DNA from: Pseudomonadota bacterium
Lineage (GTDB): Bacteria; Pseudomonadota; Gammaproteobacteria; Xanthomonadales; Xanthomonadaceae
Length of the DNA stretch: 12,186 nt
Direction of reading: 5' to 3'
Assembly: GCA_023461075.1 (NCBI GenBank)
Contig: JAEWNY010000113.1
Span: 1 to 12,186 of the forward strand
The translations under genes were made by a program, and so were the position numbers. The notes under the pieces are model-generated. The model did no database searches and was not told where the DNA came from. It saw only the letters and a list, made by a program, of their open reading frames with translations. Below are positions 1 to 7,220 of the stretch, one piece after another; the stretch's first letter is position 1; every line of letters starts with the position of its first letter.

Positions 1-45
1 TTGTGGCCGCCCACCACGCGTGGCCGGCCCGTTGATGGAGCCCCC

Positions 46-249
46 ATGGCAAACACCCCCAACAAGTCCAAGGACGCCCCCAAGGACGAGACGCTGGTGA
101 CGGCGCCGGTCCTGCCGGGCGAAGACCCGAACGCCGAACTCGATCCCGAGGTCGCCGCCCGCGCAATGGCGCAAGTGGCCGAGAACGAGCGCCTCGAGCG
201 CGAAGCGGCCTACGACGATCCGGATCCGGACAGCGGCGCCGCTGAATAG
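46..249 (+). CDS. Small acidic hypothetical protein upstream of tsf
   Basis: This 67-residue protein is not one I recognise. The ATG at 46 is chosen because a GGAG Shine-Dalgarno (SD) lies at 37-40 with 5 bases of spacing. The frame stays open to the window edge, so a longer gene entering from upstream cannot be excluded. About 56 of the 67 codons end in G or C, matching the real genes here and supporting coding. The sequence has no signal peptide or membrane segment. It begins with a Lys/Asp/Pro-rich stretch, continues with a probable helix around DPEVAARAMAQVAENERLER, and ends in an Asp/Pro-rich acidic tail (DDPDPDSG). It looks largely disordered. It sits where the rpsB-tsf spacer would normally be and ends 101 bases before tsf. 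It does not resemble the C-terminus of ribosomal protein S2 as I know it. Function unknown. Confidence 0.5.
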   Translation: MANTPNKSKDAPKDETLVTAPVLPGEDPNAELDPEVAARAMAQVAENERLEREAAYDDPDPDSGAAE

Positions 250-350
250 GCGTCACCGCCCCGCAACGCCGGACATGCAAGCTGCGCCCCGGTACCCCAC
301 ACGATCGACGGCCCGCAGGCCGCCGACCCGCAAAACACAAGGACAAGACA

Positions 351-1217
<867 letters not shown>

Positions 1218-1239
1218 TCACATCGCGCGGTGGAATGAC

Positions 1240-1270
1240 GAAGGCCCGCCCCGCGCGGGCCTTCTTCTTT
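1240..1270 (+). terminator. Intrinsic (Rho-independent) terminator after tsf
   Basis: A perfect 10-bp GC-rich stem pairs gaaggcccgc (1240-1249) with gcgggccttc (1255-1264) around a 5-base loop (1250-1254). It is followed by the T-rich run ttcttt (1265-1270). It lies 22 bases past the tsf stop codon, where a terminator would be expected. It separates the tsf unit from the downstream EF-hand gene and pyrH. Confidence 0.88.
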
Positions 1271-1301
1271 GCGCAGGCGGCTGTTCTGGCAGGATGGCGG
1301 C

Positions 1302-1727
1302 ATGTCCGCCGTCCCGACCAGACAGGCTGCATCGATCCCCATTTCCATCGTGATCGTGATGGCGGTCTCCTGCGCGGCCGCGCCCGACGCGCGGGCCTGC
1401 GAGCCGTGCGCGTTCGATCTCGACGCCTACCTGAGCCAGAACGACAGCAACCATGACGGCAGCCTGACATTGCCGGAACTGCTGGCCGCACCAGCGGGCG
1501 TTGATGGGGCTTACGGGGCGACGCTGGATGTGCCGGTCAACACGCGCGATGCCTTCGGAGCGCTGGATGCCGACCGCGATGGCCGGTTGAGCAGCGACGA
1601 ACTGTGGCAACGGGGCTCACGTGTCCATGACGCCTGTGCCGGGTGGCCGCATCAGGATGCGTCGCAATCGTGGTGGGCAAGGATGTGGACCCATCTGAAA
1701 ACCTTGCTTGTCCGCTGGCTTGGATAG
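1302..1727 (+). CDS. Small predicted secreted EF-hand protein
   Basis: A 141-residue protein. The ATG at 1302 is preferred over the TTG at 1269 because AGGA (1291-1294) sits at good spacing and because 1269 lies inside the terminator's T-run. Residues about 10-32 form a hydrophobic export signal, with a plausible signal peptidase I site after DARA (before Cys33). Two canonical 12-residue EF-hand loops follow: DSNHDGSLTLPE (48-59) and DADRDGRLSSDE (89-100). Both have acidic or Asn ligands at positions 1, 3 and 5, Gly at 6, a hydrophobic residue at 8 and Glu at 12, so calcium binding is likely. Cysteines occur at 24, 33, 36 and 112. The C-terminus is Trp-rich and basic (WWARMWTHLKTLLVRW), possibly an amphipathic helix. 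Codon third positions are somewhat less GC-rich than in the neighbours. A periplasmic calcium-binding role is inferred; the specific function is unknown. A lipoprotein is less likely, because AVSC is a poor lipobox. Confidence 0.75.
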   Translation: MSAVPTRQAASIPISIVIVMAVSCAAAPDARACEPCAFDLDAYLSQNDSNHDGSLTLPELLAAPAGVDGAYGATLDVPVNTRDAFGALDADRDGRLSSDELWQRGSRVHDACAGWPHQDASQSWWARMWTHLKTLLVRWLG

Positions 1728-1753
1728 CGGCCACGGCCGACGCCAGTGGGCAG

Positions 1754-1759
1754 TAGAAT
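1754..1759 (+). promoter_or_regulatory. Candidate -10 box for pyrH
   Basis: TAGAAT matches five of six bases of the sigma-70 -10 consensus and lies 30 bases before the pyrH ATG, which would give a transcript start near 1766. No convincing -35 hexamer is present 16-18 bases upstream. The tsf terminator upstream means pyrH needs some promoter between 1270 and 1790, which favours this candidate, but the call rests on one hexamer. Confidence 0.4.
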
Positions 1760-1789
1760 GCGGCATCCCCCGCAAGGCCCGGAGCCGCC

Positions 1790-2515
1790 ATGTCCCAGCT
1801 CGCCCATCGTCGTGTCCTGCTGAAACTCTCGGGTGAGGCCTTGATGGGCGATGAGGATTACGGCATCGACCCCAAGGTGCTCGGCCGGATCGCGCGCGAG
1901 GTGATGGAGGCGAAGGAAGCCGGCGCCGAAGTCGCGTTGGTGATCGGCGGCGGCAACATCTTCCGCGGCGCAGGGCTCGCGGCTGGTGGCATGGACCGGG
2001 TGACCGGCGACCAGATGGGCATGCTGGCCACCGTGATCAACGCGCTGGCGATGCAGGACGCGCTGGAGAAACTCGGCGGCAAGGCGCGGGTAATGAGCGC
2101 GATCAAGATCAACGACGTTTGCGAGGACTACATTCGCCGGCGCGCGGTGCGGCACATGGAGAAGGGCCGCATCACCATCTTCGCGGCGGGCACCGGCAAT
2201 CCGTTCTTCACCACCGATTCGGGCGCGGCGCTGCGCGCGATCGAGATCGGCGCCGACCTGCTGCTCAAGGCCACCAAGGTCGATGGCGTCTACGACAGGG
2301 ATCCGAACAAGCACGCCGATGCGGTGCGCTACGACACCCTCGACTACGACGAGATCCTCGCCCGCAACCTGCAGGTGATGGACACGGCCGCCTTCGCGCT
2401 GGCCCGCGACGCCGAGTTGCCGATGCGCATCTTCGACATGGACCAGCCGGGCGCCCTGCTCGGCATCCTGCGCGGCGAGAACATCGGCACCTTGGTCCAC
2501 GCACGCAGGAAGTGA
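1790..2515 (+). CDS. pyrH: UMP kinase (uridylate kinase)
   Basis: PyrH phosphorylates UMP to UDP with ATP in the cytosol. It is an essential step of pyrimidine nucleotide synthesis, carried out by a hexamer of the amino-acid kinase fold. The 241 residues equal the E. coli length. Family motifs are in order: LLKLSGEAL near the N-terminus (10-18), the glycine-rich GGGNIFRG (53-60), DQMGMLAT (74-81), the GTGNPFFTTDSGAALRA nucleotide-site segment (134-150), and KVDGVYDRDP (163-172). The ATG at 1790 has a GGAG SD at 1781-1784. In most proteobacteria pyrH follows tsf and is followed directly by frr. Here it is cut off from tsf by a terminator and an EF-hand gene, and from frr by a CDF transporter gene that begins 68 bases after its stop. 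No key residue appears altered. Confidence 0.98.
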   Translation: MSQLAHRRVLLKLSGEALMGDEDYGIDPKVLGRIAREVMEAKEAGAEVALVIGGGNIFRGAGLAAGGMDRVTGDQMGMLATVINALAMQDALEKLGGKARVMSAIKINDVCEDYIRRRAVRHMEKGRITIFAAGTGNPFFTTDSGAALRAIEIGADLLLKATKVDGVYDRDPNKHADAVRYDTLDYDEILARNLQVMDTAAFALARDAELPMRIFDMDQPGALLGILRGENIGTLVHARRK

Positions 2516-2583
2516 GCGAGGCGGCAGGCCCGCATTGATCCAATGCAATAGCGTCCGACGGTCAGCGCAGGCACACTCCCACC

Positions 2584-3513
2584 ATGCACGGACACAGCCA
2601 CGGGCACGACGGGCACTCGCACGGCCCGGCAGCGTTTTCGGACACCCGCACCTTCGCGCTGGTGACCCTGCTCAATCTCGGCTTCACCGTGGTCGAGGCC
2701 GGCTACGGCTTCGTCACCAATTCGCTGGCCCTGCTCACCGATGCCCTGCACAACCTGGGTGACGTGTTGGGTCTGGGCCTGGCCTGGGGGGCCGCGGTAT
2801 TGGCCAAGCGACCGCCGGCCGGACGCCATACCTACGGCTGGCGTCGCGCCACCCTGCTCTCGCCGCTCGCCAACGCGCTGCTGCTGGTGGTGTTTTCCGG
2901 CGCGTTGGGCTGGGAGGCGATACGGCGCTTCTCGGCCCCCCCGGCAATTCCGGCGACGCCGGTGATCGTGGTGGCGGCGATCGGCATCGGCATCAACCTG
3001 CTCGGCGCCTGGCTGGTGCGGCATGGCCATGACCGCGACCTCAACCGCCGCGGCGCCTTCCTGCACCTGCTGGCCGATGCCGCGGTCTCGCTGGCTGCGG
3101 TGCTGGCTGGCCTTGGCATCGCGATGCTCGGCTGGAACTGGCTCGATCCGGCGACCGCGCTCCTGATCAGCGTGGTGATCGCGGTCGGCGCATGGGCCTT
3201 GCTGCGCGACAGCTTCAACGCGGCGATGGATGCGGTGCCGCGCAGCATCGACGATGTGGCGGTGCGCGACTTCCTGGCGACGCAGCCAGGGGTCGAGGCG
3301 ATCCATCACCTGCACATCTGGGCGCTCGGCGCGGGCGAGGTGGCGATGACGACGCATCTGGTGAGGCCGCCAACGGATGACCACGATGCGTTCATCGACA
3401 TGCTCACCCACGCGCTCGACGAGCGTTTCGGCATCAACCATCCGACCATCCAGATCGAGCACGCCAGCGGCTGCGAACACGACCTGCACGATCGCGCGCC
3501 GCACGCGCACTAG
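2584..3513 (+). CDS. Cation diffusion facilitator (CDF) family metal transporter
   Basis: An inner-membrane divalent metal/proton antiporter of the CzcD/ZitB type, most likely exporting zinc and perhaps cobalt or cadmium. The 309 residues contain about six membrane segments. The intramembrane metal-site residues take the zinc-type pattern of two HxxxD motifs: His56-Asp60 in TM2 (TDALHNLGD) and His161-Asp165 in TM5 (HLLAD). The N-terminus is His-rich (MHGHSHGHDGHSHG), as is the C-terminus (CEHDLHDRAPHAH); such stretches commonly bind or sense metal. The cytoplasmic C-terminal domain, with HHLHIWALG at 241-249, is typical of the family. The ATG at 2584 begins the His-rich stretch but has only a weak AGG (2569-2571) upstream. 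The gene lies between pyrH and frr, where a transporter is not usually found. Metal specificity cannot be read from sequence alone. Confidence 0.93.
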   Translation: MHGHSHGHDGHSHGPAAFSDTRTFALVTLLNLGFTVVEAGYGFVTNSLALLTDALHNLGDVLGLGLAWGAAVLAKRPPAGRHTYGWRRATLLSPLANALLLVVFSGALGWEAIRRFSAPPAIPATPVIVVAAIGIGINLLGAWLVRHGHDRDLNRRGAFLHLLADAAVSLAAVLAGLGIAMLGWNWLDPATALLISVVIAVGAWALLRDSFNAAMDAVPRSIDDVAVRDFLATQPGVEAIHHLHIWALGAGEVAMTTHLVRPPTDDHDAFIDMLTHALDERFGINHPTIQIEHASGCEHDLHDRAPHAH

Positions 3514-3558
3514 GACGAGTTGGCTGGCACGTCCACGCGCCTCGGCGGCCATCGCGCC

Positions 3559-3564
3559 TATAAT
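3559..3564 (+). promoter_or_regulatory. Perfect TATAAT -10 box upstream of frr
   Basis: TATAAT sits 29 bases before the frr ATG in a GC-rich context, so a start near 3571 would give a leader of about 23 bases that still contains the GGAG SD (3584-3587). There is no recognisable -35 hexamer at 16-18 bases upstream; the nearest TTGxxx-like hexamer (TTGGCT, 3520-3525) is too far away. A full TATAAT between two GC-rich genes is unlikely by chance and suggests frr has its own promoter. Confidence 0.6.
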
Positions 3565-3593
3565 CCTGCGCTCATGTTTCCCCGGAGCCGGCC

Positions 3594-4151
3594 ATGATCA
3601 ACGACATCCACAAGGATGCGCAGACGCGCATGCACAAGAGCATCGAGTCCCTGCGCCATGATCTGGCCAAGGTCCGCACCGGCCGCGCGACGACGGCGCT
3701 GGTCGACCACATCAAGGTCAACAGCTACGGTTCGGACATGCCGCTCTCGCAGGTGGCCAGCGTGGCGGTGAGCGACGCGCGCTCGCTGACCATCACCCCG
3801 TGGGATAAGCAGATGGTCGGCGCGATCGAGAAGGCGCTGATCAATTCCGACCTTGGCCTGACCCCGAACACCGCCGGCATGACGATTCGCATCAACATCC
3901 CGCCGCTGACCGAGGAGCGCCGCAAGGAGCTGACCAAGGTGGTGCACGGGGAGGCGGAGAACGCCAAGGTGGCGATCCGCAACATCCGCCGCGATGCCAA
4001 CCAGCAGGTCAAGGACATGCTGAAGGACAAGGCGGTCACCGAGGACGACGTCCGCAAGAGCGAGGACGACGTGCAGAAGCTGACCGACAAGGCGATCAAG
4101 GACGTGGATGAGGTCGTCAAGGGGAAGGAGCAGGAATTGATGGCGGTTTAA
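3594..4151 (+). CDS. frr: Ribosome recycling factor
   Basis: RRF splits the post-termination ribosome complex together with EF-G and is essential in bacteria. The 185 residues equal the E. coli length. The expected two-domain layout is visible. A long three-helix bundle starts with the N-terminal helix (about 1-30), including RHDLAKVRTGRA, and ends in the Lys/Asp-rich C-terminal helices. A small beta domain (about 31-104) carries VNSYGSDMPLSQVASV and the conserved ITPWDK. The segment NIPPLTEERRKEL (about 100-112) is a family hallmark. The ATG at 3594 has GGAG at 3584-3587. It lies 80 bases after the CDF gene and has a perfect -10 box upstream. It is followed by a 256-base non-coding stretch before uppS. 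The protein shows nothing unusual. Confidence 0.98.
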   Translation: MINDIHKDAQTRMHKSIESLRHDLAKVRTGRATTALVDHIKVNSYGSDMPLSQVASVAVSDARSLTITPWDKQMVGAIEKALINSDLGLTPNTAGMTIRINIPPLTEERRKELTKVVHGEAENAKVAIRNIRRDANQQVKDMLKDKAVTEDDVRKSEDDVQKLTDKAIKDVDEVVKGKEQELMAV

Positions 4152-4407
4152 GTGGGCTACTGCGCTTGCTCGTACGGCGTCATCGCTCGCCTCCCGCTCG
4201 GTCACGTACTGCGGTACGCTCCCTCGCCGTCGGCGGGCTCTTCCTTGCCTGAGCTGCGCTCGTTACGCCCTGCTGTTCCGAAGCAAGCGAATCCTCACGA
4301 CGACCCTCTGCCCAACGGAATCGCGTTGTCGAACAACGCGGAAGCGGCTTCATCTCCGCTTCGCACGCACGGGCAAGGCTGAGCGCGGTTCCCACGCAGC
4401 GCACACA
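4152..4407. repeat. Hairpin-rich intergenic element between frr and uppS
   Basis: This 256-base stretch has no supportable gene. It holds several inverted repeats. cgtac (4205-4209) pairs with gtacg (4214-4218) around tgcg, inside a longer-range acggcg/cgccgt pairing (4174-4179 with 4225-4230). cgcttgct (4163-4170) is matched by agcaagcg (4282-4289). A perfect 8-bp hairpin lies at 4322-4340, and a 7-bp gaagcgg/ccgcttc pair directly after it at 4341-4362. The pentamer cgctc recurs at least four times between 4184 and 4262. No T-run follows any stem, so it does not look like an intrinsic terminator. It could be a dispersed palindromic repeat, a transcript-processing or stability element, or a small RNA. 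The choice cannot be made from one copy. Confidence 0.5.
4322..4362. repeat. Tandem stem-loops upstream of uppS
   Basis: cgcgttgt (4322-4329) and acaacgcg (4333-4340) form a perfect 8-bp stem with a 3-base loop. Immediately after it, gaagcgg (4341-4347) pairs with ccgcttc (4356-4362) around an 8-base loop. The pair ends 45 bases before the uppS ATG, so it would lie in the uppS leader of any read-through transcript. No T-tract follows. Confidence 0.6.
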
Positions 4408-5166
4408 ATGTCTTCGACCGACTCCAACATCCCGCGCCACCTCGCCGTCATCATGGACGGCAACGGGCGCTGGGCCGAACGGCGCCATCGGCCGCGCCTG
4501 ATCGGCCACCGTGCCGGCGCGCGCGCGGTGCAGACCTGCCTGGAGTTCTGCCTTGAGCAGGGCGTCGAGGCGCTGACCCTGTTCGCCTTCTCCAGCGAGA
4601 ACTGGGGCCGGCCGCAGGACGAGGTCGGTGGCCTGATGAAACTGTTCGCCGGCACGCTCGACCGCGAGGCCGAGGAAATGCACCGGCGCGGCATCCGCCT
4701 GCGCTTCATCGGCGATGAAAGCCGTTTCCCGGCCGATATCCGACGGCGCATGAACGCCGCGCGCGAACTCACTACCGGCAACACGCGGCTCACGCTCACC
4801 ATCGCCGCCAGCTACGGCGGCCGCCAGGACATCGTCGAGGCCGCCCGCATGCTGGCGCGGCAGGCCGCAGCGGGTCACCTGCAACCGGATGACATCGACG
4901 AGGGGCTTTTCGGCACCCATGTCGCGCTCGCGGATTTGCCGCCGCCGGACCTCTTGATCCGCACCGGCGGCGACCAGCGCATCAGCAATTTCCTGCTCTG
5001 GCAGCTGGCCTATGCCGAGCTCTGGTTCACCCCGCGCTTGTGGCCGGAGCTGGATGCCGCCACACTCCAGCTCGCCTTCGACGATTACGCGGGCCGCCAG
5101 CGCCGCTTCGGGCTGACCGGCGCGCAGGTCGCGGCAGCCCCATCGAGAGATCCGCAGGACGCATGA
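4408..5166 (+). CDS. uppS: Undecaprenyl diphosphate synthase (cis-prenyltransferase)
   Basis: UppS adds eight isopentenyl diphosphates in cis to farnesyl diphosphate, making the C55 carrier precursor for peptidoglycan and O-antigen. The 252 residues fit the family. Motifs run in order: HLAVIMDGNGRWA (11-23, catalytic Asp17), GHRAG (33-37), FAFSSENWGRP (59-69), LRFIGD (98-103), SYGGRQDIVEA (135-145), and IRTGGDQRISNFLLWQ-AYAELWF (184-207), with the diphosphate-binding arginines 185 and 191 and metal-ligand Glu204. Position 189 is Asp where E. coli has Glu (GGEHRIS), a conservative change. The ATG at 4408 is the only one that keeps the N-terminal motif, yet no SD precedes it. It overlaps cdsA by 4 bases (ATGA at 5163-5166), suggesting coupled translation. 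It starts the tight envelope operon, fitting the pathway link with dxr two genes downstream. Confidence 0.97.
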   Translation: MSSTDSNIPRHLAVIMDGNGRWAERRHRPRLIGHRAGARAVQTCLEFCLEQGVEALTLFAFSSENWGRPQDEVGGLMKLFAGTLDREAEEMHRRGIRLRFIGDESRFPADIRRRMNAARELTTGNTRLTLTIAASYGGRQDIVEAARMLARQAAAGHLQPDDIDEGLFGTHVALADLPPPDLLIRTGGDQRISNFLLWQLAYAELWFTPRLWPELDAATLQLAFDDYAGRQRRFGLTGAQVAAAPSRDPQDA

Positions 5167-6029
5167 CCAAGACCCGTTTGCTCGCAGCCCTCGTCATGGG
5201 CCCGACCGCCATCCTGGCGGTGCTGTTTCTGCCCACGCCGTGGATGATGGTGCTGGCTGCGGCGTTCTTCCTGACCGGCCTGTGGGAGTGGTTCCGCCTG
5301 TCCGATGTCGAGGACACGCTGACCCGCGCCTTCCTGCTGGTCGCCAACCTGCTGCTGATGGTGATGCTGGTCTGGGGCTCGCGGACCGCCAGCGGCGGCG
5401 GATCGTTGGCCTTGTTCCACCTGATGATCCTGATCGGTGTCATCTGGTGGTTCCTGGCCACGCTGTGGCTGCGCTTCCCCACATTCGGCTCGCACCATGA
5501 GGGCTGGGCGCGCGCGATCAAGCTGGCCGCCGGCACACTGGCGGTGATCCCCGCCTGGTGCGCGCTGGCGGTGATCCATGGCGATCCGGCCGATGCCAGC
5601 CAGGTCGGCATCATCCCGCGCAACCACCTGTGGCTGCTGACCGCGTTGATGGTGGTGTGGATGGCGGATACCGGCGCCTATTTCGCCGGCCGCAAGTTCG
5701 GCAGGCACAAGCTGTCGCCGCGGATCAGCCCCAACAAGACGGTAGAAGGCCTGGCCGGCGGCGCCATGGCGGCGCTGGCAATCGGCCTGCTGTTCGCGAT
5801 GCTGGCCGGTGCCAGCGCCGCGCAACTCCCGTGGGTGGGGCTGACCGTGATCATCACCGTGATCGCCTCGGTGATCGGCGATCTGTTCGAGAGTCTGCTC
5901 AAGCGCCACGCCGGCGCCAAGGATTCCAGCGACCTCATCCCCGGCCACGGCGGCGTACTCGACCGCATCGACAGCGTGCTCGCGGCGCTGCCCGTCTTCG
6001 CGATCTGCAAGGCCAGCTTCGGTTTCTGA
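5163..6029 (+). CDS. cdsA: Phosphatidate cytidylyltransferase (CDP-diglyceride synthase)
   Basis: CdsA is an integral inner-membrane enzyme that makes CDP-diacylglycerol from phosphatidic acid and CTP, the branch point of bacterial phospholipid synthesis. The 288 residues contain about eight hydrophobic segments. The diagnostic C-terminal signature is complete at 244-270: Ser244, Lys247-Arg248, Lys253-Asp254, then IPGHGGVLDRID. The upstream conserved segments ADTGAYFAGRKFGRHKL (168-184) and SPNKTVEG (189-196) are also present. The ATG at 5163 overlaps the uppS stop. An in-frame opening from 5040 would only add residues inside uppS that lack membrane character, so it is rejected. AGGA at 5156-5159 is close to the start, and GAGAGA (5145-5150) may help. 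dxr begins two bases after the stop. Function is secure from the signature. Confidence 0.97.
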   Translation: MTKTRLLAALVMGPTAILAVLFLPTPWMMVLAAAFFLTGLWEWFRLSDVEDTLTRAFLLVANLLLMVMLVWGSRTASGGGSLALFHLMILIGVIWWFLATLWLRFPTFGSHHEGWARAIKLAAGTLAVIPAWCALAVIHGDPADASQVGIIPRNHLWLLTALMVVWMADTGAYFAGRKFGRHKLSPRISPNKTVEGLAGGAMAALAIGLLFAMLAGASAAQLPWVGLTVIITVIASVIGDLFESLLKRHAGAKDSSDLIPGHGGVLDRIDSVLAALPVFAICKASFGF

Positions 6030-6031
6030 GA

Positions 6032-7210
6032 ATGCCGCAGGCCCAGCGCATCGCGGTGTTCGGCGCCACCGGATCGATCGGCGCCTCGGCGCTTGATGTC
6101 ATCAGCCGCCATCCCGACCGTTACCGTGCCAGCGTGCTGGCCGCCGGCAGCCGCGTCGATGCACTGGTGGACCTGTGCCGCCACCATCAACCCGAACACG
6201 CGGTGATCGCCGATGAATCCGCGTTCGCGGAATTGCGCGATGCGCTGCGCGATGACGACCTCGCCACCCAACCCCACGCCGGCATGGGCGCGATGGAGGC
6301 GCTCGCCGCCTCCGATGCCTGCGACACGGTCATCGCGGCGATCGTAGGTGCCGCCGGCCTGCCCTCGACGCTTGCCGCCGCGCGTGCCGGCAAGCGCCTG
6401 CTGCTGGCCAACAAGGAGTCGCTGGTGCTGGCCGGTGAACTACTGATGCGGGAGGTCGCCGCCTCGGGCAGCGTGCTGGTGCCGATCGACAGCGAACACA
6501 ACGCGATCTTCCAATGCCTGCCCGATGGCCGCTGCGAGCCCAGCGTGGCGCGCATCCTGCTCACCGCTTCGGGCGGCCCGTTCCGTGGCCGCAGCCGCGT
6601 CGACTTGGCCGATGTCACCCCCGCCGAGGCCATCGCCCATCCGAAATGGTCGATGGGCCCGAAGATCTCGGTCGATTCGGCCACGCTGATGAACAAGGGG
6701 CTCGAAGTCATCGAGGCACACCACCTGTTCGGGCTGCCCGCCGAGCGCCTGGAGGTACTGGTGCATCCGCAGTCGCTGGTGCACTCGTTCGTGGAATTCG
6801 TCGATGGCTCGACCCTCGCCCAACTCGGCCTGCCGGACATGCGTACCAGCCTTGCGGTCGGTCTTGCTTGGCCCGAGCGCGTGGCGTCCGGCGTGGCCGG
6901 GCTGGACCTGCTCGCCCAGGGCGGCGCGCTCACTTTCGAGGCGCCCGACCTCGAGGCCTTCCCATGCCTGCGGCTGGCCTTCGACGCGCTCAGGGCCGGC
7001 GGCACCGCGCCGGCGATGTTGAACGCATTGAACGAGGAAGCCGTTTCAGCCTTTCTTCAGGGCCGGATTGGTTTCCTGCACATTCCCGCGCTGGTCGAAG
7101 ATGGTCTGGCCGCGCTCCCTTCCGCCCCGGCGGAATCGCTTGAGGCACTGCACGCGGCCGATGCATCGGCACGCCGACACGTGCAAGCGGCGATTTCACG
7201 CCTGAACTGA
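6032..7210 (+). CDS. dxr: 1-deoxy-D-xylulose 5-phosphate reductoisomerase
   Basis: Dxr (IspC) converts DXP to 2-C-methyl-D-erythritol 4-phosphate with NADPH and a divalent metal. It is the committed step of the MEP isoprenoid pathway and the target of fosmidomycin. The 392 residues match the family. Seen in order: the NADPH-binding GATGSIG (11-17), LLANKESLVLAG (124-135), the metal ligands in PIDSEHNAIFQ (Asp153, Glu155), ASGGPF (179-184) at the start of the substrate loop, and HPKWSMGPKISVDSATLMNK (203-222) running into GLEVIEA with Glu225 and Glu228. The ATG at 6032 is two bases after the cdsA stop and has no SD, so translational coupling is likely; an in-frame opening further upstream lies inside cdsA and is rejected. 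Its product feeds farnesyl diphosphate to UppS, encoded in the same run. rseP starts 10 bases after the stop. Confidence 0.98.
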   Translation: MPQAQRIAVFGATGSIGASALDVISRHPDRYRASVLAAGSRVDALVDLCRHHQPEHAVIADESAFAELRDALRDDDLATQPHAGMGAMEALAASDACDTVIAAIVGAAGLPSTLAAARAGKRLLLANKESLVLAGELLMREVAASGSVLVPIDSEHNAIFQCLPDGRCEPSVARILLTASGGPFRGRSRVDLADVTPAEAIAHPKWSMGPKISVDSATLMNKGLEVIEAHHLFGLPAERLEVLVHPQSLVHSFVEFVDGSTLAQLGLPDMRTSLAVGLAWPERVASGVAGLDLLAQGGALTFEAPDLEAFPCLRLAFDALRAGGTAPAMLNALNEEAVSAFLQGRIGFLHIPALVEDGLAALPSAPAESLEALHAADASARRHVQAAISRLN

Positions 7211-7220
7211 CACGCGCTGC

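Noticed and set aside
309..322. Small hairpin cggcc/ggccg just before tsf
   Set aside because: Only 5 bp with no T-run or known operator sequence; expected by chance at this GC content.
1371..1373. Cys24 in MAVSC as a lipoprotein attachment site of the EF-hand protein
   Set aside because: The -3 residue is Ala and the match to the lipobox is poor; a signal peptidase I site after DARA fits better.
2344..3552. A 402-codon open frame on the minus strand opposite the CDF gene
   Set aside because: Long antisense frames are routine in GC-rich genes. The product is Arg/His/Gln-rich with no domain, and the plus-strand CDF protein is unmistakable.
4152..4382. A 76-codon open frame on + strand in the frr-uppS spacer
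   Set aside because: It starts at the base after the frr stop, lacks an SD, has low-complexity content and overlies inverted repeats; it looks like a chance frame over a structured spacer.
5040..5162. Upstream in-frame extension of cdsA
   Set aside because: It would overlap uppS by more than 120 bases and adds polar, Arg/Pro-rich residues ahead of the first membrane segment.
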